This document shows positions 11,031-26,000 of a DNA stretch of 64,000 nucleotides, one piece after another. Position numbers and translations under genes: made by a program. The notes under the pieces are model-generated. The model had not been told where the DNA came from, ran no database searches, and was given only the letters and a program-made list of their open reading frames with translations. This DNA is from Theristus sp. LFF4_11. Taxonomy: Eukaryota > Nematoda > Chromadorea > Monhysterida > Xyalidae. The stretch covers positions 88,758 to 152,757 of the forward strand of contig JASANC010003315.1 of NCBI GenBank assembly GCA_030248135.1. The letters are read 5' to 3'. Each line of letters starts with the position of its first letter. Within the stretch, counting starts at the first letter, position 1.

Positions 11031-14000
11031 CTAAGCTCCTCTTACTTGAGTAGCAGCAAAGCTTTGCTCGTCTCGTGTGCTTGCCATTTCCACCCGTTCA
11101 TCCAGCACTTTCTGCTTGAACTCGTCACTTTTGAACGTGAAATTTCGGTTGTCACGCAGACGCTGGAATGAAAACAAGAGCAAAATAAAATGTTGAATTT
11201 GAAAATATAATTTTATTGCAGAACCGAGCAATTTCGGGGTAGTTGATCAAAATTGATTCGTGGCACAATCATGCATTTATTGTCTCTCCTCGACAACAAA
11301 ATAAGGTCGATGCAAACAATAATATTCTTCTGGGTGGGTTCAAGCGCGGAGAACGGTTCTTTTCTAGCATTTTCAAATCGTACAGTATGCTTGTTTGAAC
11401 CTTTTTTCGCAGAATACAGAGCTCGCGAAAGATCGGAGTTGCAAGACAAATTTGACCAGAAATGGCGTGTCTGACCTCAACCAAGCCCCAAACCTGACAC
11501 ATTCGTTCCACTTACTGCAATTCAAAATAGTTTCGCGTGCTCTGCACACTGCAAAAAGTGACCGGCTTAAACCAGCATCGTTTACCGTTGCAGCACTCTG
11601 CACGAGCGGGTCGTCCGTCTCCAAGGACAGCAGCAACAGCGTGTGCATGTACATCTCCTGCGTGCGCAACAGTTGCAGCAGTTGACGCCCGCGAAACTTG
11701 ATTTTGTTGTCCTGAAAAAAGTGGAAATCAAGCAAAGTCGCACGATGGTTTCATGCGTTTTGGCCCAACCAAACTATGGAGGAGGGCTGAGAGGTTCAAT
11801 CAGTTAATGCGTGTCCACCTGTTTTTTTACACAAACTTATCACACTTTCTGAGCGAAAGAACCATGCCACACTTGAAAACAATCCTTTTCAGCAATCAGA
11901 AAATTAGAAGAAATCAGTATACCTAATGGGAATCATAACAGGTGAAGAGCATAAACAAACCTAAACCAAATGAATCGAAAACCAAGTCCGACTTCAAAAC
12001 ACGTACCGTATCGGAAAAACAGCAGGTATCTGTTGTTTTCAACAGTCCATCAGTGGCCTTCACCAATTCTCTGTAATACTTGGGCAGTGCGCGGTTTTGA
12101 TCGCCTGACTTTGCTTCGTGCTTTTTTGCGTTGACAAACTGAAGAAAAAGAAGGGTTCTGGTTCTTGAGTAGTGCCACACGACAGTTCCGTTTTCCACAG
12201 AAGCAAAATCATCCATTGTCTGCTCTTCAAAATGCTACGAGGAAACTGAAATGTGCTCAGGTGCTCTGTGGTGTTGGACAACTCAGCTTTTATAAAACTG
12301 GTCCCAGGTAGTTCGACTGTTATGTGTGCACTAACGGAGAGCGCGCCGGGACTAGCCGTGGGAGCCTGAGTTGGCCCACCACCAAGCTCTCCACAAACGC
12401 AGCCAATCACTGCTGTGCAGCATTCAGATGCAGCCAATCAACATGCAGCACGCAACAGAACACAGCAACAGTCACCCGTTTCGCGAGCACATCCAACGTC
12501 GTGAACAATTTTGCGGTCGCCTTCAAGAACGAGTCCGAGTCAGTGACCGTGCGGGCGGTTGCGAGCACACGCATCGCCTCGACCAGACGCAAAAGAATGC
12601 CGCAGACTTGCGAGCGCTGCGTTCGCAGTTGCACCGCGCATGCGGCAGAGTCGACGGCTGCAAAATGAGGGAAAACGTGCCAAACACGTGGTTTTTCTGT
12701 GGTTGAACATACTGCCGCACGAATGCCATGTGCATTAACGCATCTGTGGTGAGGGTGCCGCTGTGTTTGTCTGTTTGTTTGTTTTGTTATTGAGATTTCA
12801 GGCGATGTTTTCAACCAGTGCTAACCCAGACGTCAGAACGCAAGCCAACAACAAAAAACCCGTCGAAACGACCTACCGCCGGCGGCGTCCGGCACGTTCG
12901 CGACGGCATAGTTCACGTTGTGCAGCCAGTGTTTGTCAACGTGCTCGCAGAGCAGCGCTGCGATCGACGGCGCCGCTGATTGGTCGATCGAGAGGAAACG
13001 GAGATTCTCGGCCTGGTCGGCCGGTTCGCGAGGCACGAGCGGGTGCGTGCCGATGGAGAGGCGAACCTGCGAGGCGACGGCCTTCAGCAGCTGCGTGCCG
13101 AGCGTACCGGGCGCATTCTGTCCGTGACCCTGTTGACTGGGACTCATCCGTGGAAGCATCGAGTTCAGAATGACGTCCCAGAGTTTGCGGACGATCGCCG
13201 CGTTCTCTGAGAGAGCAAGAGAGGAGAATGTCACATTTCGAAACAGTCGAACCAGCCTCTGCAAGCAGCTGTTATGTCTGGTCCAACGCGCTCTTGCGCT
13301 TTTATGGGCAATGTGCCCAGCTTTTTGTCGATCTTTGTACGTTTGTGCCTGTTTTCACGGAACGTTTCATTAAAATAAAAACCGAGCTGAACTTGAACTG
13401 TACGCGACCAGCTGGATAAAACAGGTACGAAATTTTTGAGCAATTGAAGCACAAAGAACCGAGAAAAAAGAACTTGCTGGTAAAAAAATACTACTGACCA
13501 ATATTGAATTCGCCCGCCAAATGCAGCAACTGATTGAAACTCTGACTGAACTGCGGCGTGTTGTCCGGGCACTGATCAACGAGCGGCTCGATTGCCTGGA
13601 AAAGTAAAGAAAAGAGATTGAAAATATTTTTTACCTGACAAAGACACGGAAACTGTGGTGGTTTGGTTCAATTTCGGACCGCACAATCAAGCACACAAAC
13701 AGCGGCTTCCAGGCACATGACGGCATATGCCCTTCTCATTTGTAATAATATTTGACACCGAAAATTTGTTGGCCCAGGCTCAGCACAACTAAAAAGTGCT
13801 TCAAAAACGCTAAAAAATCAAATTCCAATCGTACCGCCAACAGATGCTGCAGCGTTCTTTCGGCCGGCCTGTTCGGCTTCCGTTTGTGTGCCTTTTTTCG
13901 TTTCTGCTCGGGCGTGTCCGTCGCGTTCACCTCGTCCAGGCCCAACGTTTCCATGGCCGTCTGATTCGCCAGCTGCAGCTCGGCCGCGTGCTGCCGGAAT

Positions 14001-17000
14001 TGCGACTGGAGGAGAAAAATTTTTCGAGTATTTTTTTCGAATTTTGCATTTTGTTCGGCATTCAGAGTTCTTGGTGATTCGCCGAACTGGAATCAGCAGA
14101 GCAGACTGATTTATTTCAAGCACGACAAACAACCAAAGAAAAAAATTAAAAATAAACGCTACCAACCGTCAAAACGCAGACATGCCGGTAGATCAAGCCC
14201 TCCAAACTGCTCTGTTGCGCCGTGCCACCAACGACGTCGCTGACTACAAAAAACGGACTCTTGAACAGAGTCTTGAATTTTGAAATGGACAGAATCATAA
14301 TGTCCGTTGCAGCCAATCAATTGTTACCGATTTTTATCAGCAACATTGGTCTGAACTACTCAGTTTTAAAAAGTTACGAACAGTGTCAAAAGCTGATTCA
14401 CAGCTTCGCTTGAACATTTTCATGCTGATTCTTCCAGCTGCTGTCTTGTCGATTGAGACGACGTGACAGAAACCATAAAACTGCAGAAAATCTAACCAGC
14501 AAAGCATTCAAATCAACCGAGCTAATTGACTGGATGTACCTTGATGATCTAACAACCAATCAGCGCTCTCCTAAACACAAGTACAACCAATCAGCGCTCT
14601 CCTACAACCAACAACTAAAATACAACCAATCCGTATCTCACAAATCAACGTCAGTATTCGATGGAAGTTGGCGGATTGAAACTTCGCGAACAATTGCAGC
14701 GCTGTCGAGAGCAACTCGACGAAATCGGCCGTGCAAGCTTTCAGCGTTTCATGGTGCTCTCGCCAATAGGGAATCCATTGCTCCGGTGTCAGTGAGATGC
14801 AACGCATCCACGTGCTGCACATTGAAGTTATTGGAAAAACGAAAAAAAACATGCACGTATTGCCGCGCTATTAGTATCGAAACTGAATCGAATTACGTTT
14901 ATGACTGTGAAATGAATGGCGTTATTTGACGGCTATCAATTTACTGTTCTTTCTCTCATCTCTCAATGTGAAATAGTTTCCAGGTTACTCTGGCACGAAC
15001 ACATCCACATCTGTGATTTCATGTGTTTGTAGTGTCGGTCGCTTCGCTTCTAATGTTCTTGAGACCGCTTTTATCTCACTTCAACATTCATTCTCAAGCA
15101 AAAAGTCTAGCAAAACGTTTCGAAATAAAACCAACTCTGAATCACACAGTGTGGTGTGCTGCACACAAACTATCACATCACACCCATCTCAAAGGCAAGG
15201 CAACCAATCAGCGTTCAACACCAACCAACCAACCCAGCAATATGGTTCAAGTGCTCCATCGTGCCAGCGCCGTCCAGATCCGGCTCCAACTGGCAAGCGG
15301 CCATCTTCAGTTTCGTGACTTGTATCAGCCATCGTATAAAGGGGCCTTCCTCGTTTCGGAGTGTCTCAAGAGCGGCCGCTGTCGTGGCCGTCGGCGATTC
15401 CGGCGTGGAACTGCAAAAATAATTTGTCGAATCTGAAACTGACGGACAGATTAATGTTTTTGTTGATGATACTCCACCCCCACCCCCCCCCCTCATCCAC
15501 TCCTCTAGCCCTTCCAGAAACTCGAAGGTAGCAAACTCTGGTGGTTATTGGGACGATTTCAACTATATAAACTGATTATAAAGACCGAGCACTCGATTGC
15601 AATCCGGTGTTGTACGCACACCCAGCGAACAAACACACTGGCACACCTGCGTTGCCACACGAGCATCTCGGCCTGTGTGCCTGTGTGTTTGCGGGAAGGT
15701 GGGTGTCCAACAAATACGAGATTGTTTACAGGCCCGTTTGTCTGCATACGTCAGGTACAAGCATAAACGGTCATTAAGTGCCTGCACACCCCATGGTGGG
15801 GCTCGATCCCGCGAGCACACAAGACGCACGAGTCTAACGCGCCACGCACGCACCAGACAAACTTCATCCACATCGAGCGTAGCGTGCGCATCTGAACGCA
15901 CGGTCCGTAGCTGAGCACGCCCGCATCGTCCGTGCTGGCCTTCTTACGACCCTTGTCCAGCACGGCGTCGTCAGCCTTCGTGTCTTTCACGCGTAGATTG
16001 TTCAGGTTCACCTTTTTCTCGCTCAGAATCGCGCTCAGCTCGGCGCGCAGCAACAGCAGACGCTCGATCGCCTCCACCGTCGGGACGCTGGGTAAAAAAA
16101 AAGTTGAACTTTAAAACTTGAAAAAAGGTAAAACGGGTAAAAACTACGATTGAACTCGCAAAACCTGCTACGGTAAAGTTCCTGCCTGCAGATGTTTCGG
16201 TGGTTGGTCGTTGTAGGCAGTTCCAAACGCACTGGCAAACACACGTTGACACGCACGCAATGTGACGACATCGCATGCGTGTTTGTATGTTTGTTGTAAG
16301 AAATCACTCACACAAAAAAAAACGTCTTTGGTCGTATTCGGACAGCAACTTTACCGCGGTGTGGTCAGTTTTCATATTTTCGATTTCATGTACCAAAGGT
16401 TCAAATAACACAAAGGCCTACACTCACACTGCTGAACGAAACTACGCTACTTGTCCAGTCAAGTCAAGAAATTATAAGTTTGAAAAAAAAACTAGTTTTG
16501 CTAGCACGACCAATTCGCGCGTTTCGTTTTTCAGCTAAAAACCAGTTTCTCGCACTTTCTGACGGCATTTGACCAGAACCAGAGCACTTCGATCAACGGC
16601 TCAAACGAGTCCATCAACACTTTCGCACGGTAGCACACGCCCGCGTTCGAGTAGTCGGCGACCTTGCTCTGAAACGAATGAAAAAAACCCAAAAATTCAG
16701 AAATATTCCATAAAATCAAAGACTCGTCGAAAATGCCCACCAGAGAGCTGCGGAAATGAAAGGCGGCAAAGCACAATGATTGCCAGAACTCGATGAACTT
16801 TTTAACTCTATCGATCAACTGCATCCACCACAATAACTGGACTTCTAGTCGGTATGACTTTTCTCAATTCAAAACGAGCCAATCAGCTGGTAATCAAATG
16901 AAAGGTAGGGCTGAAAAACCGAAAACCGCAGACAGTCATTCAGCACACCAGTGCGTAGTCAATCAATTTCGACCGCGACACGGATTGTGCGAGTTCAACC

Positions 17001-20000
17001 AAAACACGGCGAGCTCGCGCGCACGCAGCAGTGTCCAATCGGGACTCGTCAGAGTTCCTGAAGAAAAGTGAACAACAAACTCAGCTCATACATTTATATG
17101 AGACAGAGATGTGCATAGGGTGTTCCTAGGGTGTCCCGGGACAGGCTAGCGTCGCGCGTCGCGCAGGGCCTGAGGGGCTACGTCGCGCAGCGCCTCGGTT
17201 GGAAGAGACAAATTTTTCACAAATGCAATGAAATTACTTCGAAATTAAATTCGATTATTTTAGTTGACTGACTGAAGCAGATCTTCAAAAGTGCGTATAT
17301 TGCTGTGGTTACTTTTGTAGGTTGTAACGTATTTATATTTGAAATCGCGCTGTGCATGTAGATGGTAAGCATATTTTATTCTGCAAATACCAGAGTACAG
17401 GTAACCAGGGTTTTTGACGCGACGTCGTGCGCCAATGACGGAAAATAATTTAGGATGACGCAAAAAATCGGACGCAAAAAATCGGTTGTTTGCGTCAGCT
17501 TTTTTTGATTCTTTCAATTTTCGAGGACTTCAAAAGACTGTTTTTTTAAGAAATTTTGTGCTCAGATCGAAAATTTTTCTGCGCCTCCGGCGCAGGCCAT
17601 GGCCATTTTATGATTGGTTTACAATGGCTATTGCATGGATAGTCATGAGTTCATCGTTCGTTTTTTAAATTGTTCAGTGCTTTGTTGATAACGGTTCGAT
17701 TCAATGTTACAATATTCTTGTTGTTTTGACCGTATCAACAATCACTTGGTCCAACTAGCCCTTTACGAAAGCTTTTTGTTCGCTCCTTTGCTAAACAGCT
17801 GTGTTTTTTACATCTGAATGGGTGTTATAGACACCTAAATACTTTGGATGACATCCAAAAATCGTAAGGTAAAATACGTTCTCAGAACCTTTTTCTGAAA
17901 ATTTTCTTCGCTTCGCGAAGACGTTGCAAGTTACCATATTTAATTAAATTGAGAGTCAAAGTCGCCTTCCTAACGAAATATAGAACAAACTTCCAATTTT
18001 TTTTCATTTTCAGCGCTTTCAAAATTAAAACTTTTGTCATCTTCAGAAATCTCATTCAGAAATTCATGATGGAAATCAACAATTGGGTGTCGACAGTCCC
18101 CCTCTGGACAACAAACTCAAATTTTCACTGTGTTAATTTTAAGCAGTTTTGTTGTTGTTTGTCTGGACACTCGTAGTCGGCTGTCTACTCGGCTTTTATC
18201 AAACAAGAAAATTTGTTGTCACGCACCACGCACGATTAAAACAAAAGCGAGAAGGTGCCTGCGCAGAGAAAAGTTTTGTGAAGGTGTTGAAAACCAGGTG
18301 TTGAACAACGTTGCACGGACACCGAATTATTTGTTGTTCGATGTAGTCGTGCTGACGCAGAAAATTTGGACTGACGCAAAATTTTTTGACCTTTTGTGTC
18401 AATTGACTTGACGGAGAAAAATTTTCACCCTCATACATCAAAAATTTACACATGCAAGCACACAGCGCATAGCCGTGTTTTTGAGAGGTCAGTTTGTGTG
18501 ACACTTAGCAACCGCGACAGAAAAATTGGGGAGGGGTCGACGTCGCGCAGCCACCCGACCCGGGACAGGCTAGAAATGTCTGGCGTGCACACCTCTGATA
18601 TGAGACATGATCTCATTCAAACGAGGTGACTTCCAGTCTCTTGCTGTGCAAGTTTACACAGGGGGGGGGGACAATGCTGTGCTGGAACGTGCTGAATCCG
18701 TAGCCGTGTGGTGAACGCGCCTTTTTATGGAATAGAGGATATATCAGAAATTGTAACAGAAACTCTCCGACTCGAAAAACAAAGCGGAACACAAAGAAAA
18801 CAGAGAAAAAAGCCGCACAAGAACGACAGTCGAGCGTTGGAAACGTCGGCCAATTGAGGCGCGTTGCTCGCTTGCACGTCACGTGATGATGATGACAATT
18901 TCTCCTTCTCTTTTTCGAGATCCGATGCGAGCCGAGTGCAACGGTACAATGCATGCAGTAAGTCGCCCTGGATTTTTTTAGATGCGATGCCATCTTCATG
19001 GGGCATGGGCAGTGCCAGCAGTTCCGGCTTTAAAAGAAACCCGCGACATGTGCCATGTGGCAACTGTAAAGTGAAAGTCTGTCGACCATGCACTTTTGCA
19101 GCAGATTCGATTCGGTCCACAGACAACACAACACAAACACACCGGCAGGCAAACGCTGCCGCACGCGCGCTGTCGTGTCTGTGTTGTTGTGTCTGCCTGT
19201 GTGTTTGTGGTCCTGAGACTTTGTTGAGCACGAAAGCAAGTGCACGGCCTGGCCTGCAGACCATGGGACTTTCGGACCGATCAACAAGTGCAATTCAAAT
19301 CACTCATAAAATCCAAACCAATCAACCATCAACCGAGCGTTTTACAAAATCCACCAAAACCAACGATCGCAACGAACCAACGGCTCTCTCAACTCCGTGC
19401 GCTCTCCATTCGACCACACGACCTGGCTCAGTATCAGCGGTGTCCGCGCTCCAGCGTGTGCGTCCCTTTGATCGCGATCTTCGTCCTCCTGGTCGTCCGC
19501 ACGCCTTTGTGCTTGATCGGCCGCGTCCTCCTCATCCGCAGTTGGAATGTACTGCTGAAAAAAGTTAGAAAACAGGTAAATTAGATGTGTGCAAGAACTC
19601 AGACTTCTGAGTAACTGAGTAGGCTTCTGATTCAAACAACAATAAGTGGAACAGTCGGTTCGGCTGTGCTCATATTAACAGTCAATAAGACGTGTACAGC
19701 AAGAGTGAGATTAGAGATGTCAAGAAAAAAAATTTTCTATTTTTTTTCTTTTTTTAAAAAAAAAATTTTTTTGTTAAATTTTTTTTTTTAAATGAAAGTT
19801 GTTCAGAATTTTTCAGGGAGTCCGAATATCACCATCTGAGGAGCCACCGACTTACCATATGACCCCCACTCATATGGGAGGAGGGTGAAAATTTCAGACT
19901 TGGTTTCGGCGACCCCATTTTCCCACCGACGACATCACGTCTCGTGTTTTGCCTCTCAATTCACCTCAAATAACATGGAAACAAGTTCCACAACAAACCG

Positions 20001-23000
20001 GTGTGATCACGCTGACGACACGAGGCGAAACAGCAACGAGCAACCAACGAAGTTACGCTTGCAGTGGCAGACAGTGCAATTTCCACCTTTCGAGATCCTG
20101 AAAAACGATGCGTAAATGTGAGTTCTCTGCTTCTATCTCACCTTAGCGACATCGGAATTTGTTGAACTAGCCTTTGCGACGCTCAAGTACTTCAATGCGC
20201 GAGTCGATCATCACTCACCAAGGCTGAAAACAGTCGATAAATCAATCCAGAATACCACCTGCAGCGTTGAAGACTAAGTGACAAGGTAAAGTCAAAGAAA
20301 ATTTTTGTTAAACTTTCGAAAAATTATGCCAAAAACGGCATTTTCAGGGCACATTAAAGAAAAAATTTCAAAAATTTTTAATAAAAAAAAATGCTCATTT
20401 TTTTTTACTTTTTTTTTAAAAAAAATTTAAAAAAAAAAATTTTTTTTTGACCCTTACATCTCTAAGTGAGATGCAAAGCACAAGAAATTTACAAATCAAG
20501 AACGGTTTCATGATTGTTTAGACTGACAAATGGCATTCAAATAAAGCATGCTGATTGGCTGCATCATGCTGAGGTGGTTTGGTTCAGTCCCACACACACC
20601 TACAGTGATCACGTGATGCATGTTTTCTGTGCAGACGTTGCTGTGAGGCAAAGTCTGTCCAGCACAGAAAGCATCCGCATCCCAGCCAATCAGCTGATTG
20701 CCTATAATTTAGAGTTCGACTGCGGCTTTCCCGATAGACTTTGCGCACACACCTGCAGTTGGCGCAGCAACAGATCAGAGACCGGTGGCAATAGTGCTGG
20801 ATTGCGGTAAGCCGCTTCGAATAGACCTGCAAACAAAGCGCGCCAAAAGTCTTCTCACATGACTGTTCGAAAAACGTTCAAACAGAGCCGTTTTGAAAAC
20901 AATGCAGCTAGTATCTTCGTAGTCAAGTCCGGTATCGAAATACCAGAGAGCTGAATAGCGTTAGGCAAATATCGAGAAAAAAACACTGAAACGAGCTTTT
21001 TTCGACAATATAAAATACAACTGCATTTTCCATTCGAGTTGAAACGCGTGTTGAAAAAACGAACAATACAAACAAAAGAAATCAGAGGCAAAAAACGAAA
21101 CCAAACGAAGTCGCCCGCCACTGCAAGCCCAACCTCGATACAGCACTCGTCTGAGGTCAGCGCCTTGCGACAGGCCACGTTGCAAGCAAGCAATCGCCTC
21201 CAAGCACAGACGCTGATAATTGCTTGATCGACTCGAACTGGACGTGGAGGATGTGTGAGCTTCGTAATCGTGTAGTGGCTGAACACGTGGGCAACAGCAA
21301 GTTGGACAGACAGACAGACAAACAAACAAGGTGGCTTTTATTTGGCAAAGATTTATGACGAAACTCAGCTCAACTACCGACGAAAATCAGAGTGCTTTTC
21401 GTTCAGACGCCGCTCGTTTGAGTGATACCGACAGAAACGTAAAATTTAGTCATGAAATTCTACTCTGTGCTCGTTGCTAACGACCGTTCACATAATTTCT
21501 AAGGAGACCCACGTCTGAGAACATTTCCCGAGTCAATCCAAGCGTCCACCGCCACCCCGATTGGCACACCTGACTGGACGAGAACGAAGGGAACGTCTGG
21601 TTCAGTTGACTCTGCAGCGCTGGCGCCTTCGGCCGGTTGGACATCATTGAGAGCAACTCGAAGTGCTTCATGAACAACAGCAGACCATCGGCCGCAATCA
21701 GACGAGTGATCGGACGCCTGACGCAAGAAAACGCGTTTGGCACAAACTAGCACTGCTCACAATCGGATCATGAAACCAACGGATGATAACGAGTGTTGAT
21801 TAGCTGCACACTTGAAACGGTCTCGATTGAAAACCGTGCACTTTTGAGGCACGTTTTATCGAAGCGCACCAAAACACGCTTCAAACAGTGCACAAGCGTC
21901 AGAGTGAATTTTTGCGTATCCTGGAGGGAGATGGTCAAAAAGATAACCACATCCACACGCATGCAACAGAGCGGACGCCAATTTCTCCCAGCTCTCATGA
22001 CTCAGCCGATCCGCAATGGCAGCAATGAGCAAACGACCGACCCGCAAGCATGCCATTGTCACCACCAAGTGCACTTGAACGACACTGTGTCTCCTTACAA
22101 CATGCTCACATACTACAGTTTTATCGAAGTTTCCCGCATTTCCGCGACATGAAAATGGGCGGATAAAAACGCGTGTGGTCGAACAAGCAAAACAAGCAAG
22201 CCACCAAAAAAACAGCAACGCACTTATCGAACGTGGCCTGTTTCAGAATGTTCAGCAGCGAGTCGCGCAAGATCGGCTGCAGTCGAATCACGGGCATCAG
22301 CGCGCACAGGAACGCTGAAGCGACAGGACGCCTGCGCAGCTGCGTGAGACGCTCCATGGCAGACTGGATGCGCGCGTGCTGCTGCAGCGCCTGCGACACG
22401 CCCACCGTCACAAGACGCGACAGCAGCTCTGAGGGAAAGTTGACAGTGACGAAAGCCGAACTGCTGGCCAATGGCGAGACCTCGGAGGCCAGTTTTATAA
22501 ACGCTTACTAGGCTCTTCTTGACACGACCTCACACTCACTGCACAAGCATTTCTTCTGACGCAAAACCGTTTGAAACTGTGAAATCATGAATAACAACCA
22601 CAACTAACCGATATAATAGAACGCCGTTTCCTTCGTTGATCTGCTCAGCACCGCTTGTAAGACACTGTCGAAAATCCAACCGCCAATGACGCTGTCTTGT
22701 TTCTGAGCGCACAGTAAAATCGGCAAACTCTCGAAAACGTGAGCGCGCAACAATCAAACCACTAGTGATCCAATACAATCGTTCACTCAACAAAAAAGTC
22801 CACCCGAAAAGATTCAAAGCCACCCCGAAAACTGCTGTGCCGACCGTGAAGCACTGCTCGACCAAGTGCGCCCCAAAGCGGCATGCGTCCGCGCTGGCCG
22901 TGTGCGCCTCGAGGATGCGGCCGCAGGCGACCGTCACCTTCGGCATGTGCACGTCGAGCAGCGAGAAGCCGAGCGAGGCGATGCTGTCGCCAAGCACGTC

Positions 23001-26000
23001 CGCAAACGACAGCGTGCTGGTAATGTCTGTTATTTTGGTGCCGCGTCTCAATGCGCGCACAGATGGGTAAGCAGTCTCATGTAGGACGCGGGAATTCAAA
23101 ATTGACAAATTGAAAATTGAAACCAGTTTTCTTTTACGTCCACAACTGCATTGAGTCGCAGGTCTTAAAGAAAACATAATAGTGATACATGCTACAGACG
23201 ACTTCGATGGCATATATGTGCATTGATGCGCCATTCATGAAGCTGTATTTGGTGACAGCAGAGCGGTTTGTCACACAGCGACGCGCCGCTAACCACTGCT
23301 TCATGAATGCCGCTTTAGCTGATTGGTTGGTTACGACGACCATGGGATGCGTGCATTCTGTGCATGTCTGACACCGCCTCCACAGCAGTGTTTACGCTTT
23401 GAGGAAAACTTTGAATGAAAGCGTTCTTATGCAAGAGACAAACAAACTTCGCAACCTTCACGAGGAAATGCGTGAAGGTTCAACAGACGAATGACGCGTT
23501 TTTCATAGATCAGTGGGCGTTTCTATAGCACATCATTTCGGTAACAATAAATTTACCACTTATCGACGAGACACCGTATCAGAGAATCGGTTGGTGTCGA
23601 AAACTCAGTCAACGTTTCTTGGAGCCATTTAGATCGATGTCGCTTCTCAGAATCCGTGAATGACTTTAGCAAAAGGCCACGGAGGTCGCTGATGCACTAA
23701 AAAGCAAAACAAAAAAACAAAAAAATGTTGATCTGTTTGTTGGCTTAAGTTCTGTCGGATTAGTCCAATTAGTACAGTTAAAGCCAATCAACAAACCCCA
23801 GAATTTCAAATAGCAAAACCATTTTTCAACCGGTTGGTACATTGTTTGGTGGCTGGTTTTCAACTGGAAAACTTTTGGCACATTCAGCCTGACACGATGG
23901 TTTCTTTTCGCCGTAATTGGGTGTTGAAACGATCTTACTTCAAAAATATCACCCAGTTTCAACCTAGCCGTGAGAAATAAAGGCACTCAAGGCAGTGAGA
24001 AACCACCTTTTTTAGCACCCACCTGCTCAGCAAACCGGCCGATCTGCGCAAACGCCAACAACATCGTGATTGTGAACAGGGTGTGCCCTCCGACTGGTAA
24101 CTGCATACAAGACTTCACTGTTATTTTTGTCAGCTGATCACAAATCTCAACTGTTACTCAAAATTAACAACAACAAACGAAAACAACAACAACTAACTTT
24201 GTGCAATTCTCCGAGAGCAGCTTTGGTCAGAATTGGATCGTGCTTACAGCGTTCTACCAAATGCATCAGAACGGTCGATGCAACCGTCAGCTGATCAGAG
24301 GTTCTGGAAGATGTCAATTTTAATTTTTGTAAATTGTATCCGGAAACCATAAGGTGCTAACAAACTCCGGCGGAAGCGGGCAAGTACTACCCCGAGCCCA
24401 CGTTACTCTCGGCTCCGGATGGAACAGACCATTAGATGTTGGTCACTTTTAGTCTCTCCACGTGGTATGTCCTCCTGTCCACAGCGAGGTTCGAACATTC
24501 CACCGAACTTACAAACCGGTAAACAGAAGTCCTACGCCTGCGCTGCAGACAGGACCTACACCTTTACGCTCAAACACACTGCTAATAAAAACACAAACTT
24601 CTGGAGTTCAGTATCTAAAAATGCGGGAGACGCATATAAAAGGAGGAATATGGCCTTGTGTAAGCAGTGAAAGACTTGGCTCGACAACGCTTTTCAAGTC
24701 TCTGATGTGGTACACACGGATACAAGTACATAAGAGCCATATTTTTGCGAGGTTTATTTATGATTTCGGTTGCACATGGCAACCCTCGTACTTTGTATTG
24801 TAGACAAATGAAACTTTCACATTTGCGGATTTCGGGCATTTAGCGACCACTAAAACTACCAAAATAACAATCAGACTTTAGCTCGCTGACACTGGTTTGT
24901 CCAGGACAAATTGTATCGCAGAAGCATTGCGGAACGCAAGGTCTCCTGTGGCAAAGGCAATGACTCACGGGACAGACGGTTTATCCTGCCACACTAGTTG
25001 AAGTTGACACCGGTAAAAAAGGTGAAAATCAACGGAAGACAACTCCTTTTTGTCACTGGTGCTGGTGTGTACACAGCGGTGCGTACGTTAACAACAACGA
25101 AAAAGCTACATGCAACAATGTTTTGCAATTTCTGATTTTTCTGTTTTTGCACAGAATTTACAGAATTTCGCACATGGCGTGATTTTAGATTAAATCGAAG
25201 AGGACAATTAAAAAATAACTTTAAAGTTTTACGCTTTTCAGCAAAACGAAAACGAAAACGAAAGTTTCGGATTCGCTGCCCTCCGGGGATATAGCGACCG
25301 CAGGCCACCGAAACCGAAATCGGGCTAAGATCACTGGTGTGCCAGGACAGAGCGGGGCTTAGAGGCTGTCCCGCTCACGTGGCGAGGGTATTGGTTCCAC
25401 GGGATGGTGAGCCGTCCATTCCCCAATCCCACCGGAGTTTGTTACCTTCGGGTTTCCGGAATCGGTGGGGGGGGGGGGGAGGCGTGCTTCAAAAACAAAC
25501 AAACAAACGCGGAGCAAAAATATGACTCTTATGTACTTGTATCCGTGTGTACCACATCAGAGACTTGAAAAGCGTTGTCGAGCCAAGTCTTTCACTGCTT
25601 ACACAAGGCCATATTCCTCCTTTTATATGCGTCTCCCGCATTTTTAGATAATATTCTGACTTTTAAATAAGCCCCGAAGGTCGGACCAAAATCACAATTC
25701 GACTCAGGTTTTTCATTTTTCGCTTTTTAGGCCGATTTCGCCTATGCTATTTCGACGGCCGATTCGCCCAAAATCGTCACGATTCAGTACCTAGAATTGC
25801 TCACACAAGAAAACTGACCCAAAAGCCGTGATTGGCACAATGAATTACCATGGAAAACACCGTTTTCTTGTTTTTCATTTCTGGACCGGTTTCGCTAAAT
25901 TCCACGGCCGATTCGCCCGAAATCGTCACGATTCAGTATGTAGAGTGTTCACACAAGAAAGCTAACCCAAAATCCGTGATAAGCGCATTGAATTACCGCG

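Noticed and set aside
12763..13173. 136-codon plus-strand Arg-rich frame
   Set aside because: Antisense shadow of FANCI exon 29.
24470..24520. GGTTCGAAC as a tRNA B box
   Set aside because: No A box or acceptor stem at the right distance on either strand.
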